Assembly: GCA_041621405.1 (NCBI GenBank)
Contig: JBFKAV010000006.1
Span: 1 to 53,442 of the forward strand
Length of the DNA: 53,442 nt
Reading direction: 5' to 3'
Source of the DNA: JBFKAV01 sp041621405
Lineage (GTDB): Bacteria > Pseudomonadota > Alphaproteobacteria > Rhodobacterales > Rhodobacteraceae
Positions 1 through 7,852 of this stretch are shown piece after piece; positions within the stretch are counted from its first letter, which is position 1; each line of letters opens with the position of its first letter. Position numbers and translations under genes: made by a program. The notes under the pieces were generated by a model. That model searched no databases and was not told the DNA's origin. It saw only the letters and a list, made by a program, of their open reading frames with translations.

Positions 1-272
1 GTGTCGGGTCCGATGCAGAATGCCCGATGCCAGCCGATCGCTTGCGCGCGCCGCTCTTCACGACGAGCGAAGTCCGGCCTCCACATCAATGAGCCGAAGG
101 CGAACAGCCAGAATTGGTCAGGATCGGGGCGGGTGGACAACACGGAGTGCAAGGTCTGCGCCACCACGTTCTCGTTCTGCAAATCCGCTATGTCCGCCAT
201 GGGGCCGGGGTCGGGGATCGTCGCCGGGATCTTTTCGACAAGCGCTCGCGTCAGGCGAAGTGTCCGAGCCAT
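1..272 (-). CDS. chaC: ChaC-type gamma-glutamylcyclotransferase, N-terminal part (runs off left edge)
   Basis: Only the first 90 codons are in the window and no stop is reached. Reading the minus strand from the ATG at 272 gives a leader of about 60 residues and then FWLFAFGSLMWRPDF, the substrate-loop motif (YGSLMW-type) that opens the gamma-glutamylcyclotransferase fold, followed by AIGWHRAFC, also typical of ChaC proteins. Family members cleave glutathione-type gamma-glutamyl peptides to 5-oxoproline in the cytosol. A purine-rich AGAGAG lies about 6 bases before the ATG. The catalytic Glu lies beyond the edge and cannot be checked. The gene is divergent from dinB. Confidence 0.8.
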   Translation of the reverse strand, partial: MARTLRLTRALVEKIPATIPDPGPMADIADLQNENVVAQTLHSVLSTRPDPDQFWLFAFGSLMWRPDFARREERRAQAIGWHRAFCIGPD

Positions 273-608
273 CGTGATCTCTCTTGCAACGGCGTTCGGC
301 GAGAAATCTGCACGGCGAATGGATTCCTGTCGCTACGGCAACTTCGAGCGGCCAGGTGAGCGCCCTTCCGGCGTCGCGAAAGGGCTCAAACCGGACTTTG
401 GCTTCCAAACGCGCGCAGAGTAGCCTCAGGCAACCCCTCCGGCCGGCCGCCCCAGCCCCCGTGTCATACCCACCCGAACCCTTTCAAATCCCTTAACGAA
501 GTTTGGAAAATCGCACCATATCAGCATCTTAGCCAGGCCTTTCACTGTGAAATTCCTGCCGCGCAACACACTCTCCCGGCCGCCCCCCGGCCCGGCTATA
601 CTGCTCCC
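273..608. other. Intergenic gap between divergent chaC and dinB
   Basis: These 336 bases carry the two divergent upstream regions. I see no convincing gene. A GCCCTT/AAGGGC hairpin lies at about 364-386. No LexA-type GTTC-N7-GTTC box was found upstream of dinB, so SOS control is not supported by the sequence. Confidence 0.4.
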
Positions 609-1871
609 ATGCCCGCCCTCTGCCGCGACTGCCTGACCCAATTCGACGGCGACGCCCAACGGACCCGCTGCCCCGCCTGCCGCTCGCCCCGCCTCCTCTC
701 CCACCCCGAGCTCTTCACCCTCCGGATCGCCCATATCGACTGCGACGCCTTCTACGCCTCCGTCGAGAAGCGCGACCGTCCCGACCTCGCCTCGACCCCG
801 GTCATCATCGGCGGCGGCAAGCGCGGCGTCGTCTCCACCGCCTGCTACATCGCCCGCATCAAGGGCGTCCGATCCGCCATGCCGATGTTCCAGGCCCTGA
901 AGCTCTGCCCCGAGGCCGTCGTCCTGAAGCCCCGCATGGACCTTTACGTCGAAGTCTCCCGCAAGGTCCGAGCGATGATGGAGGAGCTCACCCCGGCCGT
1001 CGAACCGCTCTCGCTCGACGAGGCCTTCCTCGACCTCACGGGGACGCTGCGCCTCCACCATGCGCCGCCTGCCGTCCTCCTCGCCCGGCTGGTGCGGCGG
1101 ATGGAGGCCGAGCTCGGCATCTCCGCTTCGGTCGGGCTCTCGCACAACAAGTTCCTCGCCAAGCTCGCCTCCGACCTCGACAAGCCCCGCGGCTTCTCGA
1201 TCATCGGCGAGGCGGAGACGCTCGCTCTCCTCGCCCCGAAGCCGGTCCGCCTGATCTGGGGCGTCGGCCATGCCGGCCAGGCGGCGCTGGACGCGGCCGG
1301 GATCCGCCGCTTCGCCGACCTTCGCCGCTGGTCGCTCGACGACCTCTCCCAACGTTTCGGCGCGATGGGCGAGCGCCTCTTCCACCTCGCCCGGGGTGAG
1401 GACCACCGCCGCGTCAGCCCCCACGAGCGCCCGAAGTCGATCTCCAACGAGACCACCTTCCACGAGGACACCGCAGACGTTGAGCTGCTCGACGGCCATA
1501 TCTGGCGGCTGGCCGAGAAAGCCGCCGACCGTGCCAAGGCGAAGGACCTCGCCGGCCGCACCGTCACGCTGAAGCTGAAGCGCGCCGACCACCGGCTGCT
1601 GACCCGCCGCACGTCCCTGCGCGAGCCGACCCAGATCGCCGACCGGATCTACCGCACGGCGCGCGACCTGCTCGACCAGGTGGCCGAACCCGGGCCGTTC
1701 CGCCTCCTCGGCGTCGGTCTCTCCGACCTCGCCCCGGCCAGCGCGGCCGACCTCTCCGGCGACCTTCTCGACCCAGGCGCCGCAAACCGCGCCCGCGCCG
1801 AACGCGCCACCGACGCGATCCGGGCGAAGTTCGGCCCCGACGCCATCGTCAAGGGCCGGTCGCTGCGCTGA
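609..1871 (+). CDS. dinB: DNA polymerase IV (Y-family translesion polymerase) with N-terminal zinc ribbon
   Basis: A 420-residue Y-family polymerase that copies past damaged bases. The palm motifs are clear: HIDCDAFYASVEKR carries the first catalytic Asp (D44), and SLDEAFLD carries D137 and E138. The little-finger region follows to the end. The first 35 residues hold C5-x2-C8 and C21-x2-C24, a small zinc-ribbon extension not present in E. coli DinB but, as far as I know, seen in Rhodobacterales homologues. The ATG at 609 is kept because the ribbon is in frame and intact. The stop abuts the stop of the convergent downstream gene with no spacer. Confidence 0.95.
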   Translation: MPALCRDCLTQFDGDAQRTRCPACRSPRLLSHPELFTLRIAHIDCDAFYASVEKRDRPDLASTPVIIGGGKRGVVSTACYIARIKGVRSAMPMFQALKLCPEAVVLKPRMDLYVEVSRKVRAMMEELTPAVEPLSLDEAFLDLTGTLRLHHAPPAVLLARLVRRMEAELGISASVGLSHNKFLAKLASDLDKPRGFSIIGEAETLALLAPKPVRLIWGVGHAGQAALDAAGIRRFADLRRWSLDDLSQRFGAMGERLFHLARGEDHRRVSPHERPKSISNETTFHEDTADVELLDGHIWRLAEKAADRAKAKDLAGRTVTLKLKRADHRLLTRRTSLREPTQIADRIYRTARDLLDQVAEPGPFRLLGVGLSDLAPASAADLSGDLLDPGAANRARAERATDAIRAKFGPDAIVKGRSLR

Positions 1872-2738
1872 TCACTCCGCCGCCAGCGGAATGGAGGCGC
1901 CGTTCTGCCCGATCGCGGCAAGCTCCGCCACAACGCTCCGCATCAGCGTCTGGAACGCCTCGAAATCCGGACCGGGCGCGACCTCCTGCTCGTCCATGTA
2001 GAGCGCCCGGTCGATCTCCACCTGCACCACATGCGCCCGGCGCGAAGGCCGGCCGTAGGCCTGGGCGATATAGGCGCCGGCGAAGGGCGCGTTGCGCGCC
2101 ACGCGAAGCCCCGCGCTTGCGAATGCCGCCTCGACCCGTTCCACCACGTCGGAGGCCGCGGCGGCGCCGAAGCGGTCGCCCAGCACAACGTCGGGCGGCC
2201 GCGCCCCGGGAGCGCTCACTTGCTCGATCGCCTCGTGCGGCATCGAGTGGCAGTCGATCAGGATCGCCTCGCCGAAGGCCGAGAGCGAACCCTCCACCAG
2301 CCCGCGCAGCGCCGCGTGGTAGGGCTGCCAGTGCTGGGCGATCCGCGCCTCGGCGTCGGCCAGGGAGATCTTGCCGCGGTAGATCACGCGGCCGTTCGCC
2401 ACGACCCGCGGTATGACCCCGAGCCCCGAGCTGATCCGCGGATTGTGGGCGCTCCGCGGCACGCCCTCCACCAGCGCCGGGTCAAGCTCCGCGGCGGCGC
2501 GGTTGAGGTCGATGAAAGCACGGGGCGTGGTGGCGGCGAGCAAGGGCGCGCCGAATTCGGGCGCGGCACCGAAGAGCTCGTCGACGAAGGCATCCTCCGA
2601 AGACCGGATCGAGCGCTCGTCGAGCATCGAGGCGGCCAGCAACGCCGCCGGGTAGTCGCGCCCCGAATGCGGAGAGGAGAACACCACGCTGGTGGTGCGC
2701 GCACTGGGCAGCATCAGGCGATAGCTCGCAGGCGGCAT
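1872..2738 (-). CDS. N-formylglutamate amidohydrolase family protein
   Basis: A 288-residue FGase-family protein. Family members hydrolyse N-formylglutamate or related N-acyl amino acids with zinc. Family segments visible are FSSPHSGRDYP near the N-terminus, then SSEDAFVDELF, the FIDLNR segment, and ILIDCHSMPH in the middle, which supplies likely metal and catalytic residues. The ATG at 2738 follows GGGGAG at good spacing. No histidine-utilisation genes are nearby, so a role as HutG is not supported by context; a more general N-formyl or N-acyl amino acid hydrolase is equally likely. It is convergent with dinB and divergent from tRNA-Val. Confidence 0.85.
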   Translation of the reverse strand: MPPASYRLMLPSARTTSVVFSSPHSGRDYPAALLAASMLDERSIRSSEDAFVDELFGAAPEFGAPLLAATTPRAFIDLNRAAAELDPALVEGVPRSAHNPRISSGLGVIPRVVANGRVIYRGKISLADAEARIAQHWQPYHAALRGLVEGSLSAFGEAILIDCHSMPHEAIEQVSAPGARPPDVVLGDRFGAAAASDVVERVEAAFASAGLRVARNAPFAGAYIAQAYGRPSRRAHVVQVEIDRALYMDEQEVAPGPDFEAFQTLMRSVVAELAAIGQNGASIPLAAE

Positions 2739-2791
2739 CTCTCTCCCCGTTTCTCGAGATATAGACCGAAACCGGGCGCGCCCAAAAGGCC

Positions 2792-2820
2792 TTGAACGGC
2801 CGGGCGACTCCTTCTATAGA
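2792..2820 (+). promoter_or_regulatory. Likely sigma-70 promoter of tRNA-Val
   Basis: TTGAAC (2792-2797) and TATAGA (2815-2820) are separated by exactly 17 bases and stand about 57 bases before the tRNA. This is a near-consensus housekeeping promoter in a region otherwise poor in such matches. Confidence 0.65.
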
Positions 2821-2877
2821 CCTGCCGACCGACGCGGTTCCGCCCGCGTCCTTTTGATTTGGGCGGGGCCGATGTCA

Positions 2878-2952
<75 letters not shown>

Positions 2953-3026
2953 CTCGAGCCGCGCCCCCGTGCGCGAAACAGGAACCCCGCGCCTAGCCAG
3001 GGCGCGCGACCTCAAGGAGAGACCCG

Positions 3027-3152
3027 ATGAAGGTCCGCAACTCGCTCCGCTCGCTGAAGGCGCGGCATCGCGATTGCCAGATCGTGCGCCGCAAGGGCCG
3101 CGTCTACGTGATCAACAAGACCCAGAAGCGCTACAAGGCCCGCCAGGGCTGA
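3027..3152 (+). CDS. rpmJ: 50S ribosomal protein L36, C-minus (YkgO-like) form
   Basis: A 41-residue basic protein beginning MKVRNSLRSLKARHRDCQIV and ending in YKARQG, the size and pattern of bacterial L36. Only one Cys is present (DCQIV), so the four-ligand zinc ribbon of classical L36 is missing. The insertion around KARHRDC matches the zinc-independent paralogue called YkgO in E. coli. In many bacteria that paralogue replaces the zinc form when zinc is scarce, but in Rhodobacterales it is often the only L36 (recollection, not checked). AGGAGAG precedes the ATG, and a strong hairpin terminator follows. Confidence 0.95.
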   Translation: MKVRNSLRSLKARHRDCQIVRRKGRVYVINKTQKRYKARQG

Positions 3153-3171
3153 GCCGTCGAACATCCGACGA

Positions 3172-3205
3172 AAAGGGCCGCCGGGAGCACTCCGGCGGCC
3201 CTTTC
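3172..3205. terminator. Bidirectional rho-independent terminator
   Basis: A 13-bp perfect stem (AAAGGGCCGCCGG at 3172-3184 with its complement at 3192-3204) and a 7-base loop lie between the convergent L36 and DUF1330 genes. A/T tracts at both ends suit termination in both directions. Confidence 0.85.
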
Positions 3206-3240
3206 GCTTTGCTTGGCCGAATTGCTCCGCCGGGATCCGG

Positions 3241-3549
3241 TCAGGCCGCGGCCGACTCCGGCGCTGCGCCCTCCACGACGATGAAATCGGCCTCGGCATT
3301 GGCGCTGCGGATCGCCTTTGCCGCCTGGTATTCGGGGCTGCGGTAGCAGGCGAGCGCGGTCGCGTAGTCCTCGAACTCGACGACGACGTTGCGGTCGCGC
3401 GCCGCGCCCTCCATCGCCTCGAAATCGCCGCCGCGCACCAGAAACCGGGCGCCATACTTGTCGAAGGCGGGCTTCGCCGCCGCCAGGTAGCTCGGGTAGT
3501 TCCCGGCGTTCTTCACCGTAACCCGGACGATCCAATAGCCCTTGCTCAT
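3241..3549 (-). CDS. DUF1330 family protein
   Basis: A 102-residue protein from MSKGYWIVRVTVKN to the stop, which fits DUF1330, a small ferredoxin-like alpha/beta dimer fold related to YCII and EthD proteins. The pattern KGYWIVRV near the start and the VVVEFEDYATALACYRSPEY segment are characteristic. The longer open frame starts 13 codons earlier, but the start at 3549 has GGAG at correct spacing. The catalytic role of the family is not established. It lies 35 bases downstream of the globin gene on the same strand and may be co-transcribed. Confidence 0.85.
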   Translation of the reverse strand: MSKGYWIVRVTVKNAGNYPSYLAAAKPAFDKYGARFLVRGGDFEAMEGAARDRNVVVEFEDYATALACYRSPEYQAAKAIRSANAEADFIVVEGAAPESAAA

Positions 3550-3584
3550 GACTGAACTCCGTTCTGGCCAGCTTCGGGAGGGAC

Positions 3585-4016
3585 TCACGCGGCCAGCCTG
3601 CGCCGCCGCGGCGCGCCAGCCGCTCTCATCGCGCCGGCGATCCCCGCGTAGGCGGCGCTCCAGGCCGCTGCCGCGTCTTGCGTCCAGGCCTCGCCCAGGC
3701 CCTGCTCTAGCGTCCAGAGCAGCGCCGCGCCGACCGAGTCATAGTCCTTGTCGGCAACGCCATAGCCGGCATGGCGCCGACCCAGTTCGCCGAGCGTGGG
3801 GCGCAGCGCCTCGAAATCCTCGAGCGCGCCGACCGCGAGGTCGAGCGCCGCGGCCAGCTTGCGGTGCTGCGCCCTGCGGTCGGTCCCGGCGAAGAGTTCG
3901 CGCAGCGCCGGGTCGATCGCGAAGAGCCGGTCGTAGAACAGCGCCACCGCCTGATCGGCGATCGGCACCACCTCGGCCCATGTCCGCTTCACGATGGCCA
4001 ACTGATCCGGTGTCAT
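3585..4016 (-). CDS. Single-domain globin (flavohaemoglobin-like haem domain)
   Basis: A 143-residue globin with no reductase domain. Likely functional residues are B10 Tyr28 (LFYDRLF), a CD-loop Phe in LFAGTD, E7 Gln50 and proximal F8 His82 in GRRHAGYGV. The Tyr-B10/Gln-E7 pair is the arrangement of NO-dioxygenating flavohaemoglobins, so O2/NO binding is likely, with reduction supplied by another protein. It is divergent from a LysR gene across a 101-base gap, which suggests that regulator may control it. DUF1330 follows on the same strand. Confidence 0.9.
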   Translation of the reverse strand: MTPDQLAIVKRTWAEVVPIADQAVALFYDRLFAIDPALRELFAGTDRRAQHRKLAAALDLAVGALEDFEALRPTLGELGRRHAGYGVADKDYDSVGAALLWTLEQGLGEAWTQDAAAAWSAAYAGIAGAMRAAGAPRRRRLAA

Positions 4017-4034
4017 CCTTTGCCTCCCATCCTT

Positions 4035-4065
4035 GGTTGCGGTGGTCTTTGGATAACGGTTGCGG
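4035..4065. promoter_or_regulatory. Direct repeat in the globin/LysR divergent gap
   Basis: GGTTGCGG occurs at 4035-4042 and again at 4058-4065, 23 bases apart, about two helical turns. It lies between divergent genes, one of which encodes a LysR regulator, so it is a candidate operator. It is not a classical T-N11-A dyad, so the call is weak. Confidence 0.3.
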
Positions 4066-4117
4066 CGGGCGCAGAAAAATGAATAATCAGAACATAATCG
4101 ATCTCTGGGAGAGATGG

Positions 4118-4978
4118 ATGGACCTTTCCGACCTCCGGATCTTCCGCGCTGTCGTGCGTGAGGGCGGCGTCACGCGCGCCGCAGAGCGGCTCCGCAGGGT
4201 GCAGTCCAACGTCACCAAGCGAGTGCGCCAGCTCGAGGACGACCTCGGCGTGCAGCTCTTCCTGCGCGAGGGCAAGCGCATGCGCCTGACACCGGAGGGG
4301 CGGGTGCTGCTCGGCTATGCCGACCGCCTGCTGGCGCTGGCCGAGGAGGCCCGCGCCGCGGTTCAGGACGAGAGGCCGCGTGGTCTGCTCCGGCTCGGGA
4401 CGATGGAAAGCACCGCAGCGGTCCGCCTGCCGGCGCCGCTGGCCGAATACAGCCGGCTCTATCCCGAGGTCGAGCTCGAGCTGCGCACCGGAAATCCGGT
4501 GCAGCTCTGCAGCGCGCTCCTCCGCGGCGAGATTGACGCGGCGCTGGTCGCCGAGCCGGTGGCCGAGGCGAAGTTCGACTGGGTGCCGGCGTTCGAGGAA
4601 GAGACGGTGATCGTCACCGGGGGCGAGCACCCGCCGGTCGGCGGCGGCGACGGCGTACCCGCCACCGTGCTCGTCTTCGAGAACGGCTGCCCGCACCGCA
4701 AGCGACTCGAAGAGTGGTACCGGAGCCTCGGCGAGATCCCCGAACGCACGATCGAGCTCGGCTCCTACCACGCCATGCTCGGCTGCGTGCTGGCCGGTAT
4801 GGGGGCGGCGCTGCTGCCGAAGAGCGTGCTCGCCACCTTCCCCGAAAGCCGGCGGCTCAGCATCCACGAGCTCGGGGCGCGGCGCGGCCGGCTGCGCACC
4901 CTGCTGGCCTGGCGGAAGGGCGCTCTCGGCGCCAACGTGAAGGCGCTGGCGGATCTCCTGTGCCCGCCGCCGGCGTGA
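4118..4978 (+). CDS. LysR-family transcriptional regulator
   Basis: A 286-residue LTTR. The N-terminal winged helix-turn-helix covers about residues 1-60 (LRIFRAVVREGGVTRAAERL, then QSNVTKRVRQLEDDLGVQLF). The effector domain starts near residue 88 (GLLRLGTMEST). In-frame starts lie further upstream (one ATG at 4079), but the ATG at 4118 is preceded by GGGAGAG at ideal spacing and gives the standard MDLSDLRIF N-terminus. It is divergent from the globin gene and, by the usual LTTR rule, may regulate it and itself. The effector cannot be predicted. Confidence 0.9.
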   Translation: MDLSDLRIFRAVVREGGVTRAAERLRRVQSNVTKRVRQLEDDLGVQLFLREGKRMRLTPEGRVLLGYADRLLALAEEARAAVQDERPRGLLRLGTMESTAAVRLPAPLAEYSRLYPEVELELRTGNPVQLCSALLRGEIDAALVAEPVAEAKFDWVPAFEEETVIVTGGEHPPVGGGDGVPATVLVFENGCPHRKRLEEWYRSLGEIPERTIELGSYHAMLGCVLAGMGAALLPKSVLATFPESRRLSIHELGARRGRLRTLLAWRKGALGANVKALADLLCPPPA

Positions 4979-4991
4979 CCGGCCTGCCGCC

Positions 4992-6641
4992 TCAGCGCAG
5001 GATCGAATCGGCCAGGAGCCGCACCACCGTGTCCTGGGTGAGATACCCCGTCGCCGGCAGGTTGCGCGCCGCCTGGTAGCGACGGATCGCCCGGCGGGTG
5101 TTCGCGTCGAACACGCCGTCGACCCGGCCCGGGCGCAGCCCCAGCCCGTCCAGCCGCGACTCGATCAGGTTGCGGGTGAAGGCATTGAGCCCAAGCGCCT
5201 CCTCGGCGCGGATCGCCTGGGCGTTCTCGGTCTCGCGCTCGAGCTCGGCGATCCGGTCCTCGGCGGACTCACGGAAGGCGCCGCGCGGCTGCGCCGCCAA
5301 ATAGTCGCGGTAGGCCGCGATGGTGTCGCGCGCGCGGGCGCGGTCCCAGGCGGCACGGTCGGCGGCCGCGGCCTCACCCTCGCGATCGCCGACGATGCGG
5401 TCGAGCCGCTCGCGGGCGATCTCGGAATAGAGCCCGTCCGGGTAGCGCTGCAGATAGGCGCGCAGGCCAGCCTCGTCGCCGAGGGCGCCAGTGTCGTCCC
5501 AGTAGGCGCGGTCCTGCCGCTCGAGTTCCGCCTGCCTGGCTTCCGCCTCGGCCTCGAGCTCGGCGGCGCGTCGCGCGGCCTGGGCGTCGATCCGCTCGAT
5601 CTGCTCGCGGGTGAGGTAGCCGGTCTCCTCGTAGCGGTTGGCGCGCTGCCAGCCCGCGACCGCGCCGCGCGTGGCCGGGCCGAAGATGCCGTCGATGCCG
5701 CGCGTGTTGAAGCCCAGGAGCGAGAGGTTGCGCTGTACCGAGCGGCGCTGGTCGCGGGTAAGCGCCAGCGCCTCCTCTGCGGCGCGGGCGCCGGCCTGCG
5801 GGTCGGCGGCCCTGAGCCGCTCGATCGCGGCGCGGGCCAGGGCGGCGTTTACGCCGCCTGGATGGTCTTCGAGGAACCGCTCGTAGCCTTCGACCGTGTT
5901 CAACGCGAGCGCCGCCGCCCAGGCGGCGCGCTCGTCGCCAACGGGCGGTCTGTCGGCCGACGGCGGCTCGGCGGCCGCCTCGGCTTCTTCGGCCTCCTCG
6001 ACCTGGAACGGGAAGGCGTCGCTGACGAATCCCTCCGCACTGAGGTCGGAATGGTCCGCCACCGCGGCGGCAAGGCCCGCGCCGGGCTCAAGGAGCGTGT
6101 CCTCGACGAAATCGGCCAGCTCGCCGGCATCGCCGCGGATCACCGCCACGCCCTGCGGCACCGGCAGCGCGCCGGTCCCCGCCAGCACGCCCGTGCCGAG
6201 CCGGATCGACCGGGCCTCGGTGCCGAGCAGAACCACAGCGCGGCCCGGCGCGCGGCCCGCGATCTCGTAGAGTGTGGCCAGCGACAGCCCCTCGGCGCCT
6301 GCGGTGATCAGATCCGGCGCGTCGGTATCGGTGCCGAGGAACCAGGCGCCCAAGTCCGATTGCACGAAATGCCCGGCGAGCGCGATCGCTATGCGCCCCG
6401 AGCCATCGGCCGCGGCCGCGAACTCCGAGGCCAGCCGGCGCAGCGCCTCGGCCTGAAGGTCCTCGCCGGTGAAGACCCGGAACCCCGCCGCCTCGAAATC
6501 CCTCGCGGTGTCGGCCAGATCGTCGGCACCCCAGAGGCCGCGGGCGTTGTCGTAGCTGCCGTTGCCGACGATCAGCGCCACGTCCTCGGCGATGGCCGGC
6601 GAAGACCCCAACAGAAGGGCGGCGAGCAGTGCACGGGTCAT
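4992..6641 (-). CDS. Secreted caspase-fold pseudoprotease with two peptidoglycan-binding domains
   Basis: A 549-residue protein with a signal peptide (cleavage near AIAED, residues 18-20). Residues 20-150 follow the caspase-like p20 fold: VALIVGNGSY, then a GADDLADTARDFEAAGF segment and a beta strand ending in ALAGH, where H91 takes the catalytic-His place. The DACR motif that normally supplies the Cys reads VVLLGTEARS (137-145), so the nucleophile is missing. Two PG_binding_1 repeats follow, near 290-345 (GIDGIFGPATRGAV) and at the C-terminus (GRVDGVFDANTRRAI), with an Ala/Glu-rich coiled linker between. It probably acts in the periplasm on or near peptidoglycan, without proteolysis. It begins 24 bases after the ligase gene, with GGAGGA before the ATG. 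Confidence 0.75.
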   Translation of the reverse strand: MTRALLAALLLGSSPAIAEDVALIVGNGSYDNARGLWGADDLADTARDFEAAGFRVFTGEDLQAEALRRLASEFAAAADGSGRIAIALAGHFVQSDLGAWFLGTDTDAPDLITAGAEGLSLATLYEIAGRAPGRAVVLLGTEARSIRLGTGVLAGTGALPVPQGVAVIRGDAGELADFVEDTLLEPGAGLAAAVADHSDLSAEGFVSDAFPFQVEEAEEAEAAAEPPSADRPPVGDERAAWAAALALNTVEGYERFLEDHPGGVNAALARAAIERLRAADPQAGARAAEEALALTRDQRRSVQRNLSLLGFNTRGIDGIFGPATRGAVAGWQRANRYEETGYLTREQIERIDAQAARRAAELEAEAEARQAELERQDRAYWDDTGALGDEAGLRAYLQRYPDGLYSEIARERLDRIVGDREGEAAAADRAAWDRARARDTIAAYRDYLAAQPRGAFRESAEDRIAELERETENAQAIRAEEALGLNAFTRNLIESRLDGLGLRPGRVDGVFDANTRRAIRRYQAARNLPATGYLTQDTVVRLLADSILR

Positions 6642-6665
6642 CTGGGTCCTCCGGTCGGCCGCGTC

Positions 6666-7823
6666 TCAGTCGTAGCGACGGAGGTCCTCGATCACCTTGC
6701 CGTCGTTGGGCAAAGACCCCGGCGCCACGAGCTCGATCCTGCCCCGGAGCTTCAGGCTATCCAATAGCGAATGTTCGTAGGCGGCCGGATCGGTGGACGG
6801 CGTCTCCACCTGCACCGTCATCACGTCCATCTCGCCCTCGCGGGTGGCCACCACGCGGGCGCGCGCCACCTCCGCGTGCCTGGCGACGAAGGCCGCCACC
6901 TGCTCGGGACGGACGAACATGCCCTTGATCTTGGTGGTCTGGTCGGCGCGGCCCATCCAGCCCTTGATTCGCATGTTGGTGCGTCCGCAGGGGCTTACGC
7001 CCGGCAACACCGCCGAAAGATCGCCGGTGGCGAAGCGGATGAGCGGGTAGTCCGGGTTGAGCGCGGTCACCAGCACTTCGCCGACCTCGCCTTCGGGCAC
7101 CGGGTCGCCGGTGCCGGGGCGCACGATCTCGACGATCACGCCCTCGTCGATGATCATCCCCTCCATCGCCGGGCTCTCGTAGGCGATGTTGCCGAGGTCG
7201 GCGGTGGCGTAGCATTGCAGGCAGGCGATGCCCCGCTCGGTGTACTCCTTGCGGAGCGAGGGGAAGAGCGCTCCACCACCCACGGCGGCCTTGGCGAAGC
7301 TCAGCCGCGTGCCCATCTCCTCGGCCTTGTCGAGGATCACCTTCAGGAAGTCGGGCGTGCCGGCGTAAGCCGTCGCACCGATATCGGCCGCCGCGCGCAC
7401 CTGCTGCTCGGTCTGCCCGGTTCCGGCCGGAAACACGATGGCGCCCACCGCCCGCGCTCCCGCCTCGAACATGTGGCCCGCGGGCGTGAAGTGGTAGGCG
7501 AAGCAATTCTGCACCAGGTCGCCCTTGCCCACGCCGGCGGCGTGCAGGAAGCGCCCGACCCGCCACCAGTCCGGCCCGGCGCCGCCGGGCTCGTAGATCG
7601 GCCCGGGCGACTGGAAGATGTTGACCGCGTTCGCCACCGGGATCCCGCCGAAGGGCCGCTCGGCCTTCTGCCGCTGCGAAAGATCGGCCTTGCGCAAGAC
7701 CGGCAGCCCGGCGAGGTCGGCGAGCGCGCGGATATCCTCGCCCGCCAGCTCCCGCAGTGCCTTGACCTGCGCCGCCTGCCGCTCGTCGGCGCTGCGTGTC
7801 TCCAGCGCGTCGTAGTGGGTCAT
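6666..7823 (-). CDS. Phenylacetate-CoA ligase family (PaaK-like) AMP-forming enzyme
   Basis: A 385-residue adenylate-forming enzyme of the PaaK type. Visible signatures are the core QCYATADLGNIAYES, the YPLIRFATGDLS strand, and the GRADQTTKIKGMFVRPEQV hinge that introduces the C-terminal lid. Members activate aromatic or related carboxylic acids to acyl-CoA. An upstream ATG at 7853 overlaps the stop of the ABC ATPase gene, but ATG 7823 has GGAGG at 8 bases and gives the usual HYDALETR N-terminus. Its place after a complete importer suggests that it activates the imported acid. Confidence 0.82.
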   Translation of the reverse strand: MTHYDALETRSADERQAAQVKALRELAGEDIRALADLAGLPVLRKADLSQRQKAERPFGGIPVANAVNIFQSPGPIYEPGGAGPDWWRVGRFLHAAGVGKGDLVQNCFAYHFTPAGHMFEAGARAVGAIVFPAGTGQTEQQVRAAADIGATAYAGTPDFLKVILDKAEEMGTRLSFAKAAVGGGALFPSLRKEYTERGIACLQCYATADLGNIAYESPAMEGMIIDEGVIVEIVRPGTGDPVPEGEVGEVLVTALNPDYPLIRFATGDLSAVLPGVSPCGRTNMRIKGWMGRADQTTKIKGMFVRPEQVAAFVARHAEVARARVVATREGEMDVMTVQVETPSTDPAAYEHSLLDSLKLRGRIELVAPGSLPNDGKVIEDLRRYD

Positions 7824-7852
7824 GACCGCATCCTCCGACATCGCGTCCCGCA

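Noticed and set aside
273..608. SOS (LexA) box upstream of dinB
   Set aside because: No GTTC-N7-GTTC or similar element found by eye.
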